From Candidatus Marsarchaeota G2 archaeon ECH_B_1 (GTDB lineage Archaea; Thermoproteota; Thermoprotei_A; Marsarchaeales; Marsarchaeaceae), in contig NEXG01000001.1 of assembly GCA_003019535.1 (NCBI GenBank), forward strand, positions 1 to 64,000: DNA of 64,000 nucleotides, given 5' to 3'. The position numbers were made by a program, and so were the translations under genes. Shown here piece by piece: positions 53,487 through 61,893 of the stretch. Positions within the stretch are counted from its first letter, which is position 1. The number at the start of each line of letters is the position of its first letter. The notes under the pieces are model-generated. The model searched no databases. It was not told the DNA's origin and saw only the letters and a list, made by a program, of their open reading frames with translations.

Positions 53487-54356
53487 ATGTGTGCTAATCT
53501 AATAGCTAAAATGCTTGAATACCTAGTTTCAGCTTTGATGGTGGGTGTGTCCGCGCCCGTGGCGTATAAGGTTCGCTTTCTCGATGGATTAGGAACATTA
53601 ACCGCTTGCATTCTAGGATTAGCAGTGGGTTTCACGATGGGTCCAGTGTTCCTAGGCGTACTTATAATATTCCTAACAGTTAACAGCCTATTCACAAAGA
53701 TGGGTTACGTCAAGAAGGCGTTGCTGGGCGCGGCCGAACCCAAAGGTGGGGCCAGGACTTGGAGGAGTGTTGTCGCCAACGGGTTATCAGCAACGATATT
53801 CGCGGTCCTCAGTATTCTCTTCTATCGTCAAATCCTAGTTGTAGGCTTTATGAGCGCTATCGCAGCGGCCTCAGCGGACACGGCCTCCACGGAGGTTGGC
53901 CTGCTAAGTGGTTCAAAGCCAAGGCTGATAACTAATCTTTCCAGCGTTGAGCCGGGGGTTTCTGGTGGGGTGACGGCTCTTGGGTTAGTGGGTGGAGTGA
54001 TAGGTGCGATAAGTATAGGTATAATTGGGCTCTATGTTGTGCACGCCATATATGGTTTCCCCATGCTGAGGCTGCTTACTTCAAACGACCCATTTATCCC
54101 CACTAGTGGAATCACTAGGTACGCGTTAGCTATAAGTGTGGGGGGATTCTGTGCAGCTGTTCTTGATAGCGTGCTAGGCGCGACGCTCCAAGCTAAGTAT
54201 GTGTGTAGGGTGTGCTCTAAAAAGACAGAGCGAGCCGAGCATTGCGGTGTCAAGTCAACGCTTGTTGGGGGAATAGATCATCTAGATAACGACACAGTAA
54301 ACGTATTAGCAACATTTCTTGGAGCAGTAATTGGGGTTTTAGTATTCTTGGCGTAA
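53487..54356 (+). CDS. DUF92/TMEM19 membrane protein
   Basis: A 289-residue polytopic protein (6-7 helices). AAASADTASTEVGLLSGSKP is the conserved DUF92 block, followed by VEPGVSGGVTALGLVGG. A short cytoplasmic loop has a cysteine pair (CRVCSKK...HCG). Family members include plant VTE6, which phosphorylates phytyl phosphate, so an isoprenoid-phosphate kinase role is plausible. The ATG at 53511 (MLEYLVSALMVG) is a possible shorter start. Confidence 0.75.
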   Translation: MCANLIAKMLEYLVSALMVGVSAPVAYKVRFLDGLGTLTACILGLAVGFTMGPVFLGVLIIFLTVNSLFTKMGYVKKALLGAAEPKGGARTWRSVVANGLSATIFAVLSILFYRQILVVGFMSAIAAASADTASTEVGLLSGSKPRLITNLSSVEPGVSGGVTALGLVGGVIGAISIGIIGLYVVHAIYGFPMLRLLTSNDPFIPTSGITRYALAISVGGFCAAVLDSVLGATLQAKYVCRVCSKKTERAEHCGVKSTLVGGIDHLDNDTVNVLATFLGAVIGVLVFLA

Positions 54357-54395
54357 CATATTACCATTCAGTGGTTGAAGCCGACTTGGTGAGAT

Positions 54396-55004
54396 TTGGA
54401 AAACCATATACCTATGTGTCTTGAAGTTCTACATGTGGGGAGAGTATACATACTCACGCCTGGAGGGCAGTACAATCACCTTATATTTAGAAGAGTCCTC
54501 GAACTGGGCTATGAGGCATCCATGCGGCATTTAGAGATTGACTCTGAATCACTGCGTAACGCTGGTGCTGTAATAATCGGTGGTGGCCCGGGTAGATTGA
54601 GCCTCGACAACAAGGTGTCAGAATCTCTAAAGGATGTATTAATAAACGCACAGATACCCGTTCTCGGAATATGTTATGGCCACCAGTTATTGGCCCATTT
54701 ATTTGGGGGGGTTGTTGCGCCCTCAGCTAAGCCAGAGTTTGGTCCAGCCACAATAAGGGTGATTGAGAGGGATGAGCTGTTTGAAGACGTGCCAAACACG
54801 TTTACTGCTTGGCTTAGCCACAACGACGAGGTAGTAGAGCTTCCAAAAAACTTTGAGGTGCTCGCAGACAGCCAAGAGTGTGCGTTTCAAGCGGTAAAGA
54901 ATGTCAACTCGATGATTTATGGAGTCCAATTTCATGTGGAAGTTGAACACACACAGCACGGTAAACAAGTGCTTGGAAACTTCCTTAGACTCGCGAAGCG
55001 TTGA
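54396..55004 (+). CDS. guaAA: GMP synthase, glutamine amidotransferase subunit
   Basis: A 202-residue class I glutamine amidotransferase. The nucleophile is the Cys in LGICYGHQLLAHLFGG, and the His-Glu pair is in GVQFHVEVEHT. Archaea often encode GMP synthase as separate subunits; this one lacks the ATP-pyrophosphatase half, which is elsewhere. The ORF can start at TTG 54396 or ATG 54414. It converts glutamine to ammonia for XMP amination. Confidence 0.88.
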   Translation: MENHIPMCLEVLHVGRVYILTPGGQYNHLIFRRVLELGYEASMRHLEIDSESLRNAGAVIIGGGPGRLSLDNKVSESLKDVLINAQIPVLGICYGHQLLAHLFGGVVAPSAKPEFGPATIRVIERDELFEDVPNTFTAWLSHNDEVVELPKNFEVLADSQECAFQAVKNVNSMIYGVQFHVEVEHTQHGKQVLGNFLRLAKR

Positions 55005-55021
55005 AATCTACAACGCGTAAG

Positions 55022-55031
55022 TTTAATTTTA
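55022..55031 (+). promoter_or_regulatory. box A promoter of the ETF operon
   Basis: TTTAATTTTA lies about 24-33 nt upstream of the possible starts of the ETF beta gene (TTG 55050, ATG 55059). Confidence 0.5.
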
Positions 55032-55058
55032 ATGTAGCCTGAGCGTAGTTTGACCCAA

Positions 55059-55838
55059 ATGCCAAACATTCTGGTAACAGTAAAGCAGGTAGTCGATGTT
55101 GATTCGCTTAAAATCGATAGGGCTACGAACACTATCACCACAGTTGGGGTGCCAAGAAAGATGAACGACTTCGATAAGAACGCCTTAGAAGAAGCCATAA
55201 GGATTCGTGAAAAACAGGGGGGAAAGGTTGTTGCTGTTAGCGTAGGCCAGCAGAGTAGCCGCGATGTGTTGAAAGAGGCTTTAGCTATGGGTGCAGATGA
55301 GGCATATCTAATCACGGATCAGTCCATACCAGAATTCGATAGCCGTGCTGTCTCACATTTAATCTCTAAGTTTTACACCAAGTTTGGCCCCTTTGATTTA
55401 GTGATTATGGGTGAAGGAAGTGTTGACCACTTCAGTGTACAGGTGGGGCCTAGGGTTGCCGAACTCCTAAAGCTACCCCAACTCACGTACACCCGCAGGC
55501 TTGAGTACTCGGGGGACAGCGTGGTCGCTGAAAGGGACCTAGAGGATGGTTTCCATGTTGTTAGGAGTCCCTTACCCTGCGTTGTCACGGTAGCCCAAGA
55601 GATAAATCAACCCCGACTCCCCACACTGAAATCGATACTCGCCGCATCCAAAAAACCAATCAACCTGGTTCCCCCATCCCAGCTTGAAATCAATGCAGAT
55701 ATGCTACAACCAGTGGTCACAACGAAAACCGTGGTTCCCCCTAAAACTGAACGAAAAAAAGTCGTAATAGACGGCTCTAAACCAGAAGAAGCGGTGCAGA
55801 CTCTTATCAAACACCTTACACAGGAGGGAGTGATATAA
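55059..55838 (+). CDS. fixA: electron transfer flavoprotein beta subunit
   Basis: About 259 residues from ATG 55059 (MPNILVTVKQVVDVDSLKID). ETF beta subunits form an AMP/FAD-binding alpha/beta domain; conserved segments are NDFDKNALEEAIRIRE, GADEAYLIT and GEGSVDHFSVQVGPRVAELL. It pairs with the next gene, 1 nt apart, to carry electrons from acyl-CoA or other dehydrogenases to the quinone pool. No fixC or fixX lies in the window. Confidence 0.9.
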   Translation: MPNILVTVKQVVDVDSLKIDRATNTITTVGVPRKMNDFDKNALEEAIRIREKQGGKVVAVSVGQQSSRDVLKEALAMGADEAYLITDQSIPEFDSRAVSHLISKFYTKFGPFDLVIMGEGSVDHFSVQVGPRVAELLKLPQLTYTRRLEYSGDSVVAERDLEDGFHVVRSPLPCVVTVAQEINQPRLPTLKSILAASKKPINLVPPSQLEINADMLQPVVTTKTVVPPKTERKKVVIDGSKPEEAVQTLIKHLTQEGVI

Positions 55839-55839
55839 T

Positions 55840-56781
55840 TTGACTCACCGTGTCCTAGTATATTCGGATAGTCCAAAACATATACCTGAGCTATTAACAT
55901 ATGCCAACCAGCTTTCTGAGGGGGGCGGGGTCACCATGGTTACACAGGATGATAAGCTAGTTGATCTTTCATTCGAGTATGGAGCTAGCAGGGTTTACCT
56001 AACAGAACCCAAAAGTACCAGCCCATACGATGCTACAACCACTTCGGCTGCTATCTTCGAAGCCTATAATAAGGAGAAGCCAGAGTTAATCATCCTTTCA
56101 GCCACAAAGTTTGGGAAGGAAACCTCTGCGCGTCTAGCGGCGAAACTTGACGCTCCACTTGCCACTGAGTGTCGAAGTGTTAGTTTCACGGATGGCAGAA
56201 TTGAGGTTGAGAGGATGGTTTTCAGCGGCAACGGTCTTTCCACAGAGATTATTGGTAGGACACCCGCTATTGTAACCCTCCAGTCAGGTATCGTGGAACC
56301 TAGGAAGAATCCTCACAACGGGGAAACTGAGAAACTCAGTATAGAAGTTAAGCCAATGACTCAAACCCTCGAGGTCAGAAGAAAGTCGGAGACATCCGCA
56401 GCCAGACTCGAGGAAGCTGAAAGAATAGTCGCCGTTGGTAGGGGATTGCAACGAAAGGAAGACTTAGAGCTCATAAGACAGTTGGCAGAAGTGCTCCATG
56501 CAGCAATAGGGGGCTCCAGACCTCTTGCGGCTGACCTCGGATGGCTCTCAGACGATCAATGGATAGGCCTTTCAGGGCACAAAGTAAAACCCAAACTATA
56601 TGTGGCCATTGGGATAAGTGGTCAGATACAGCACATAGCGGGTATGAGGGATGCAAAGGTTGTTGTGGCCATAAACAAGGATCCAAATGCGCCAATGGCA
56701 GCCAATTCAGACTACTATGTGGTCGGAGACCTCTACACGATTGTTCCGGAGCTTATAAAACAGTTGAAACAAAGGGTGTAG
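55840..56781 (+). CDS. fixB: electron transfer flavoprotein alpha subunit
   Basis: A 313-residue FAD-binding subunit. The C-terminal FAD domain has PLAADLGWLSDDQWIGLSGH, KVKPKLYVAIGISGQIQHIA and VAINKDPNAPMAANSDYYVV, the diagnostic ETF alpha signature. It starts at a TTG immediately after fixA and is translationally coupled to it. It ends at an amber codon, TAG, after which the same frame stays open for 81 codons encoding a likely membrane protein. Confidence 0.92.
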   Translation: MTHRVLVYSDSPKHIPELLTYANQLSEGGGVTMVTQDDKLVDLSFEYGASRVYLTEPKSTSPYDATTTSAAIFEAYNKEKPELIILSATKFGKETSARLAAKLDAPLATECRSVSFTDGRIEVERMVFSGNGLSTEIIGRTPAIVTLQSGIVEPRKNPHNGETEKLSIEVKPMTQTLEVRRKSETSAARLEEAERIVAVGRGLQRKEDLELIRQLAEVLHAAIGGSRPLAADLGWLSDDQWIGLSGHKVKPKLYVAIGISGQIQHIAGMRDAKVVVAINKDPNAPMAANSDYYVVGDLYTIVPELIKQLKQRV

Positions 56782-57027
56782 CAAACGAGGAGGTCAACTT
56801 ATTTTCGTACACTCACCTATTTACTTATACCTCTTATTCTAGGGCTAGCGCTCCTCACTTATACCTCATATTCAAACACATGCGCATTTCCGTGCGGCAT
56901 AAACCACCCATACAGATTGTATGGTTTAATACTGATATTAGCGGACATATGCGCTTATGGCGGGGTTGTATACTGGTTCCGAGCCTCAACTTCAAGAAGG
57001 AAGCATACAAAGAAGGTTGATGCTTAG
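56782..57027 (+). other. in-frame membrane-protein-like extension past the fixB amber stop
   Basis: After the fixB stop the frame runs 81 codons to a TAG. It encodes two clear hydrophobic helices (TYLLIPLILGLALLTY and LYGLILILADICAYGGVVYW), a Cys pair in NTCAFPCG and a basic end (STSRRKHTKKVDA). GAGGAGG (56787-56793) would be an excellent Shine-Dalgarno, but no ATG, GTG or TTG in frame lies near it; the only in-frame TTG is late. It could be a real small gene with a rare start, an annotated-start error from a base change, or a stop-codon read-through. TAG is a normal stop in neighbouring genes. Confidence 0.4.
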
Positions 57028-57254
57028 CGCAACAAGAGTATTACCAAAAATACTGGCATAGTTCTAAACACACCAGCTTTATACATACGGTGGGTAGCCC
57101 CGATACAAATTAAGGATTGATGACTCCTCATAGTTTGGTGCTCACTGTTATGCATAGGGATGGCATCCGGCTAGGGAGCGATGATTGTGGTGATCAAGGG
57201 TGGAAAATTCTTATCGGCACAACATCTCCGAAACTGCTGGTTATGGCGCGAAAA
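57028..57254. other. intergenic region upstream of the 5S rRNA gene
   Basis: No coding sequence is accepted. A frame of 65 codons (57181-57378) covers the 5S gene and is an artefact. The 5S promoter occupies the right edge. Confidence 0.5.
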
Positions 57255-57263
57255 GCTTATACC
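57255..57263 (+). promoter_or_regulatory. box A promoter of the 5S rRNA gene
   Basis: GCTTATACC is centred about 26 nt upstream of the 5' end of the 5S rRNA, showing that the gene is transcribed on its own. Confidence 0.6.
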
Positions 57264-57284
57264 ATTCACAGACGGATTTGAATT

Positions 57285-57409
57285 AAACTCGTCGGCCATA
57301 GGTAGCGGGGAAACACCCGGTCTCATTCCGAACCCGGAAGTTAAGCCCGTTACCGTTACGTGTTCCGTTAAACCTTAGGTTTAGCAGGGCACGTAAGCCG
57401 ACGAGTTTA
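57285..57409 (+). rRNA. rrf: 5S ribosomal RNA
   Basis: About 125 nt with a long terminal helix (AAACTCGTCGGC at 57285-57296 with GCCGACGAGTTT at 57397-57408). The universal internal blocks are present: GCGGGGAAACACCCGG, TCTCATTCCGAACCCGGAAG and TTAAGCCCGTTACC. It stands alone, away from any 16S/23S genes in this window, as is common in crenarchaea-like lineages. The exact ends are estimated from the helix. Confidence 0.93.
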
Positions 57410-57737
57410 TATAATTTCTAGTTTGCCTCTTCTAATATGCGGAGAGAGTTAACGAAAACCTTAAAGTCCGTTTTAGAGCCACTAGTACCTGTGATGAGTT
57501 GGGTATCCACGCCTAGACACTGAGGCTAACGCAATCCTGCAACAAGGGTCGGGTGGTTGATGGGGAAGCTCAACCATCAATGATGGGTAGCTCACACGCG
57601 GCTATGATGATCCCGATCTCACACGGATCCCCTTTAAATGAAGTTGAAGAGCCGAGCTGAGCCGCGTTTAGCTATCTGATCACATTTAATCTCAGTAAAC
57701 GCTTTATTCGGGCTCATGGTTAGTGGTGGGATAGGAG
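57410..57737. other. intergenic region after the 5S rRNA gene
   Basis: No protein gene. It contains overlapping alternative hairpins (57555-57580) and several TGATGA-like sequences (57492, 57603) with a nearby CTGA, but not a complete box C/D layout. The dCTP deaminase promoter region (CTTTATTC, about 57702-57709) ends it. Confidence 0.4.
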
Positions 57738-58274
57738 TTGATTTTATCCGACTTTGACCTTAAGAACTATATCGCCGGTGGGCGCCTCTACATAGACCCG
57801 TTGTTCGACGACACAATCCGCGAAAACGGCGTGGACCTACGTATTGGTTCGCAGATAGCAAGGCTGATTTCAACCAGAGAAGTGTTTGATACAAGAGGTA
57901 ACGTGGACTCTTCAAGGTTTTATAGAATAATCGAAGCTGAAGAGTTCATCTTAGAAGCCGACGAAAAAATCCTAATAACAACCTTAGAGAGGGTGAGACT
58001 ACCATCTGACCTAATGGGATTCGTGCAGTTAAGGTCATCTTTTGCCAGAGCTGGACTACTCCTGCCCCCCACAATCATAGACGCGGGGTTCGACGGCAAT
58101 ATAACAATAGAGGTGAGGGGGACATCGTTCCCTGTTAAGTTGTATAGTGGTCAGAGGTTTGTTCACATAGTGTTCTCAAAACTCACAACACCCCTCGAGA
58201 AGCCTTATAGTGGAAAGTACCAGGGCCAGAAGGGCGTTACGCTACCCATATTTAGTGACCAAGTAAAGAACTAG
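57738..58274 (+). CDS. dcd: dCTP deaminase
   Basis: A 178-residue trimeric enzyme converting dCTP to dUTP (possibly with dUTPase activity). RSSFARAGLLLPPTIIDAGF followed by DGNITIEV contains the catalytic Glu and nucleotide-binding residues; IRENGVDLRIG is near the start. It begins at a TTG right after AGGAG; no upstream start is possible within the frame. Monocistronic. Confidence 0.93.
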   Translation: MILSDFDLKNYIAGGRLYIDPLFDDTIRENGVDLRIGSQIARLISTREVFDTRGNVDSSRFYRIIEAEEFILEADEKILITTLERVRLPSDLMGFVQLRSSFARAGLLLPPTIIDAGFDGNITIEVRGTSFPVKLYSGQRFVHIVFSKLTTPLEKPYSGKYQGQKGVTLPIFSDQVKN

Positions 58275-58370
58275 TGGTAAGAAGAAAAAATTAAGAGTCG
58301 GCGCAGGCATTATGATTTAGGAGCTGTGAAATATCAGAGTTAAGCTGATACGTGATGAGAAGGCATTTAT

Positions 58371-58889
58371 TTGAGCTCCGGGTTTTTGACCGTGAATAGC
58401 ATAGTCGTTGGCGCTATTGTGTATCTTAGGGATGAGAATGGTAGAATACTACTTCAGAGACGTAGAAGCGGTTTATTCAAGGGTTACGTTGGGCTACCGG
58501 GGGGGAAAATCGAATTCGGCGAAGACATCGTGGACGCAGCGCTAAGAGAGCTTAGAGAGGAAACGGGGTTGAAGGGTTTTCGGGCTAGTGCTAGCGGTGT
58601 TTACTCGGAAGTGAATTTTGACAACCAATCAACGAGCAATCACTTTGTACTCTTCGTTATCAGGGCAGGAGCGTACGAAGGCAACCTATTAGAGACAACA
58701 CCTGAAGGCCAAAACTTCTGGATGCATGAGGAGGACATAGATTCACTCGAACGTGTACTGCCAGACCTATTCTTCGTGCTCGACGCAATAAATAGGGCGC
58801 CTTTTGTAGAAAGCCTCAGACGATATAACGACGGCAATCAAACCTATGTGGTGACATCGGATGGCCGCAGATATCCTAAACAGCGTTAG
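58371..58889 (+). CDS. Nudix hydrolase
   Basis: A 172-residue Nudix protein. The Nudix box is complete: GGKIEFGEDIVDAALRELRE followed by ETG, matching G-x5-E-x7-R-E-U-x-E-E-x-G-U. It starts at a TTG. The substrate could be an oxidised nucleotide, ADP-ribose or a GDP-sugar; the N-terminal VGAIVYLRDENGRILLQRRR is GDP-mannose-hydrolase- or MutT-like. Its last 29 bp overlap the start of the tatD gene, and a hexapeptide transferase follows, forming a three-gene operon. Confidence 0.85.
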   Translation: MSSGFLTVNSIVVGAIVYLRDENGRILLQRRRSGLFKGYVGLPGGKIEFGEDIVDAALRELREETGLKGFRASASGVYSEVNFDNQSTSNHFVLFVIRAGAYEGNLLETTPEGQNFWMHEEDIDSLERVLPDLFFVLDAINRAPFVESLRRYNDGNQTYVVTSDGRRYPKQR

Positions 58890-59649
58890 AGCAGTTGACT
58901 GCCACGCCCACCTCTCCAGCAGTGAGTTCGAAGTCGACAGAGGGAGAGTGATTGAAGAGTGCGCAAGCAAAGGCGTACTGGTGGTGGATTCGGCTCTAAG
59001 CAAACAGGAACTCAAAACATCACTTGAAATGACTAAGACCTCCAGCTGGGTGAAAACCACAGCAGGCTGGGAGGCGCGCAACCTCGACCGGGAAGGCGCA
59101 CTCGAGGTGATAAAGCTAATAGAGTCCAATCAAGAAGTGATCAAAGCAGTAGGCGAGGTTGGATTGGATAGGTACTGGGTGCGTGACAGAAATCTTTGGA
59201 GCAAGCAAGAAGATATTTTTAGGATGTTCATCGACCTCGCTGACAGGCTCAAAAAACCCTTGGTGGTTCACTCTAGATCCGCTGGTCGGGCTTGCATAGA
59301 GATTCTCAACTCTTCTGGTTTCAACTCGGTTTTGATGCATGCCTATGATGGCTCTGTTGGCGACGCTCTTATGGCTGCCAAAAAAGGCTTCCTCTTTTCT
59401 ATTCCACCCTCTGTTGTCCGTTCAGAGCAAAAGCAGAAGCTCGTTCGTAGACTAGAACTAAAAAGTCTTATGTTAGAGTCAGACTCACCCGTCCTTGGAC
59501 CAGAAAAGGGTGTTAGGAACGTGCCAACCAATGTTTTCGTATCGGCGAACACGATTGCTCAGATTAAGCGTGTCCCACAAGACGACGTGTTACGCACCAC
59601 GCGAGAAACCTCATTGGCCTTCTTCGGTATTATGGGTGGTAAAAGTTGA
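58861..59649 (+). CDS. TatD-family metal-dependent deoxyribonuclease
   Basis: A 262-residue TIM-barrel hydrolase. The metal ligands are the HxH of VDCHAHLSS, the Glu of AVGEVGLDRYW, His in VVHSRSAGRA, His in LMHAYDGS and the Asp of ESDSPVLGP, all intact. TatD enzymes are 3'-5' exonucleases linked to repair and DNA turnover. It overlaps the Nudix gene by 29 bp and the next gene by 4 bp. Confidence 0.85.
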   Translation: MAADILNSVRAVDCHAHLSSSEFEVDRGRVIEECASKGVLVVDSALSKQELKTSLEMTKTSSWVKTTAGWEARNLDREGALEVIKLIESNQEVIKAVGEVGLDRYWVRDRNLWSKQEDIFRMFIDLADRLKKPLVVHSRSAGRACIEILNSSGFNSVLMHAYDGSVGDALMAAKKGFLFSIPPSVVRSEQKQKLVRRLELKSLMLESDSPVLGPEKGVRNVPTNVFVSANTIAQIKRVPQDDVLRTTRETSLAFFGIMGGKS

Positions 59650-60347
59650 GCTATGTATCAACCAAAGCTAGAATAGGAAAAAACGTGTTTTTTGAAGGAG
59701 AGTATAGGGTTTATGGAGCGACTGAACTTGGAGATGAGTGTTTCATTGGGCATTCCGTCGTGTTGGGTCATCCAGTAAGAGCGAACCTCCTTGAAGGCGT
59801 GCGGCATCTAGATAAGCGAAACCTTGATTCTATAAGTGAAGGATGTAGAATAGGGTCACAGTGCATTATCAGAAGTGGAAGCGTGGTGTACGAGCGCGCG
59901 AAGCTCTCAGACAAAGTCGAGACTGGGCATAGTGTACTCATCAGGGAAGACGTTGAGATTGGTGAGGGAAGCCGTATAGGGACTAGGTCAATCCTTGACG
60001 GTGGGGTTATGGTTGGCAAAAAGGTAAACATACAGTCCGGCGTATATTTACCACCAGGAAGTGTGGTGTGGGATGGCGTGTTTATTGGGCCGTTTGTTAT
60101 TGTAACCAACGACCTATACCCACCCTCACCTAAGGTTCTAGGTGTAAGGATAAATGAGGGAGCAACCATTGGTGCGGGAAGCATCCTAATAGCGGGTGTA
60201 AGCATAGGTAGGGGTGCTGTCGTGGGAGCTGGATCCATAGTGACGAAAGACATCCCCGAGAACGGTTTCGCATTAGGCACACCCGCTAAAATCGTTGGCA
60301 CACGCGAAACATACGAAGCGAAAAAGGAGAAATACCTAAAAGGGTAG
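59646..60347 (+). CDS. left-handed beta-helix acyl- or acetyltransferase
   Basis: A 233-residue protein built of hexapeptide repeats (I-G-x-x-x-x units throughout, for example IGEGSRIGTRSILDGGVMVG and IGAGSILIAGVSIGRGAVVG). The C-terminal loop GTPAKIVG is typical of sugar O- or N-acetyltransferases. It could acetylate a nucleotide sugar or act as a carbonic-anhydrase-like fold; the absence of the three-His zinc set favours the transferase. The TTG start overlaps the tatD stop by 4 bp. Confidence 0.78.
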   Translation: MSYVSTKARIGKNVFFEGEYRVYGATELGDECFIGHSVVLGHPVRANLLEGVRHLDKRNLDSISEGCRIGSQCIIRSGSVVYERAKLSDKVETGHSVLIREDVEIGEGSRIGTRSILDGGVMVGKKVNIQSGVYLPPGSVVWDGVFIGPFVIVTNDLYPPSPKVLGVRINEGATIGAGSILIAGVSIGRGAVVGAGSIVTKDIPENGFALGTPAKIVGTRETYEAKKEKYLKG

Positions 60348-60492
60348 GTGAAGGAACTGATTCCACTCCTCCTATACGTGAGCTATCACCTCATGAATGG
60401 TAGATCAAAAATTTTAGTTAACAATGGACGCTAAGACGACTTTAATCTAGCGGGGAAGGACGAGGTTTTGGAGCCTCAAAATTCGTTAGTTT

Positions 60493-61557
60493 CTATCTTT
60501 CACGTTTCCCCTCAATAAACTCCATAAATTGCTCTTTCGCTTCACTGTATGGAAGCTGAATTGGTGGGTGTTTCATAGTCCAAGCCGAAGCCGAAGTAAT
60601 CGCTCCTCCCACTCTTCTTTCAAGTCCGATCTTCGCGGCTCTGACCGCATCAATCATAACACCAGCACTATTATAGGCATCCCACACTTCCAGTTTGAGC
60701 TCGATCCTGATGGGGGCACCGCCAAAGTATTTCCCCTCTAGCACTATATACGCGTATTTCCGGTTTTCGAGAAACTCGATATAATCGGACGGACCAATCC
60801 TTGTCGGTACTGGATAGGGCACGAGGGATTGCACAGCTGAAGTCTTGCTTTCACGTTTGGTTTTAAGCCTTGATTCCTCAAGCATATTAGCAAAGTCGGT
60901 GTCACCACCGATATTCACCTGATATGTTCGAAGAAGTGTAACACCCCTGTCGACCATTAGCCTAGCGAGCGTCTTATGGAGTACAGTTGAACCCAACTGA
61001 CTCATGACGTCATCACCTATAGCCGGCAAACCTTTCTCTCTAAATTTACGATCCCATGCTGGATCGGAGACTATAAACGTGGGCATGGCGTTAATGAAAG
61101 CCACCCCAGCCTTCAACGCCTGCTCAGCGTAAAACCTTGCCGCCCTCTCACTACCAACCGGCACATAGTTTATCAAAACTTCGGCTCCGCTATCCCTGAG
61201 AGTTTGCGCGACATCCACTTCCGGTTGATCTGAAACTTCCACCATCCTACTTAGATATTTTCCAAGACCATCCAACACGGGGGCGCGGCTAACCACGACG
61301 CCCAACTTCCTCGGCGACACGATTTGGAGTGTGTTATTCGGCGGCGAAAATATCGCCTCACCCAAGTCTAAACCCACCTTACTCTTATTCACATCGAATG
61401 CGGCTACGAACTCAATATCGGAAGGCCTATACCCTCCCAATTCAGCGAAGGAGAGACCCTCCAAGTCACCGTCTTCCTTTGATTTAATCACACCTTGAAC
61501 AAGCGCCGATGCACAGTTACCAACCCCCGCTACGGCCACCCTAATTTTCTTAGACAT
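60493..61557 (-). CDS. ino1: myo-inositol-1-phosphate synthase
   Basis: About 354 residues from ATG 61557 (MSKKIRVAVAGVGNCASALV). It isomerises glucose-6-phosphate to inositol-1-phosphate through bound NAD. GVGNCASALVQG is the dinucleotide loop; INYVPVGSERAARFYAEQAL and GDDVMSQLGSTVLHKTLARL hold active-site Lys and Asp residues, and GGDTDFANM is family-typical. Product inositol phosphate feeds archaetidylinositol lipids or di-inositol phosphate solutes. Confidence 0.92.
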   Translation of the reverse strand: MSKKIRVAVAGVGNCASALVQGVIKSKEDGDLEGLSFAELGGYRPSDIEFVAAFDVNKSKVGLDLGEAIFSPPNNTLQIVSPRKLGVVVSRAPVLDGLGKYLSRMVEVSDQPEVDVAQTLRDSGAEVLINYVPVGSERAARFYAEQALKAGVAFINAMPTFIVSDPAWDRKFREKGLPAIGDDVMSQLGSTVLHKTLARLMVDRGVTLLRTYQVNIGGDTDFANMLEESRLKTKRESKTSAVQSLVPYPVPTRIGPSDYIEFLENRKYAYIVLEGKYFGGAPIRIELKLEVWDAYNSAGVMIDAVRAAKIGLERRVGGAITSASAWTMKHPPIQLPYSEAKEQFMEFIEGKRER

Positions 61558-61572
61558 ACCATGCGGATTCAA

Positions 61573-61861
61573 TCCACTGATTTAACAGTTACGCTTCCAA
61601 TATGGCAGTGTTACTATTCTTGTCCTACTATTTGGATACCCAGTTCAGATGTAGCCCACAGCAGTAAGTAACAAAACCAACTAGAGCCTTACCTAGGACT
61701 CATAGTTTCTCTGAAATACTCATCTATAATTGGCAAATGGCTCTATACACCAACAATGAAGAACCTTAAATCAGAATTTGAGCCTTCTAGAGATATTGAC
61801 GGCTAGTGTGCCTTAGATTTAACCCGACCCTATTTGCGGATAACTCATCTTATGCGGCACA
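61573..61861. other. intergenic region between divergent ino1 and trmI
   Basis: No RNA or protein gene is recognised. Only promoter signals of the two flanking genes are expected here. Confidence 0.4.
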
Positions 61862-61870
61862 CCTTAAATC
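61862..61870 (+). promoter_or_regulatory. box A deciding the trmI start
   Basis: CCTTAAATC is centred 28 nt before the ATG at 61894. The open frame begins earlier, at 61834, upstream of this element, so the longer form is unlikely. Confidence 0.5.
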
Positions 61871-61893
61871 TATGTTGCTATGAAGTTGAAGAG

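Noticed and set aside
57181-57378. 65-codon frame across the 5S gene
   Set aside because: The sequence folds as 5S rRNA with all universal blocks; the frame is accidental.
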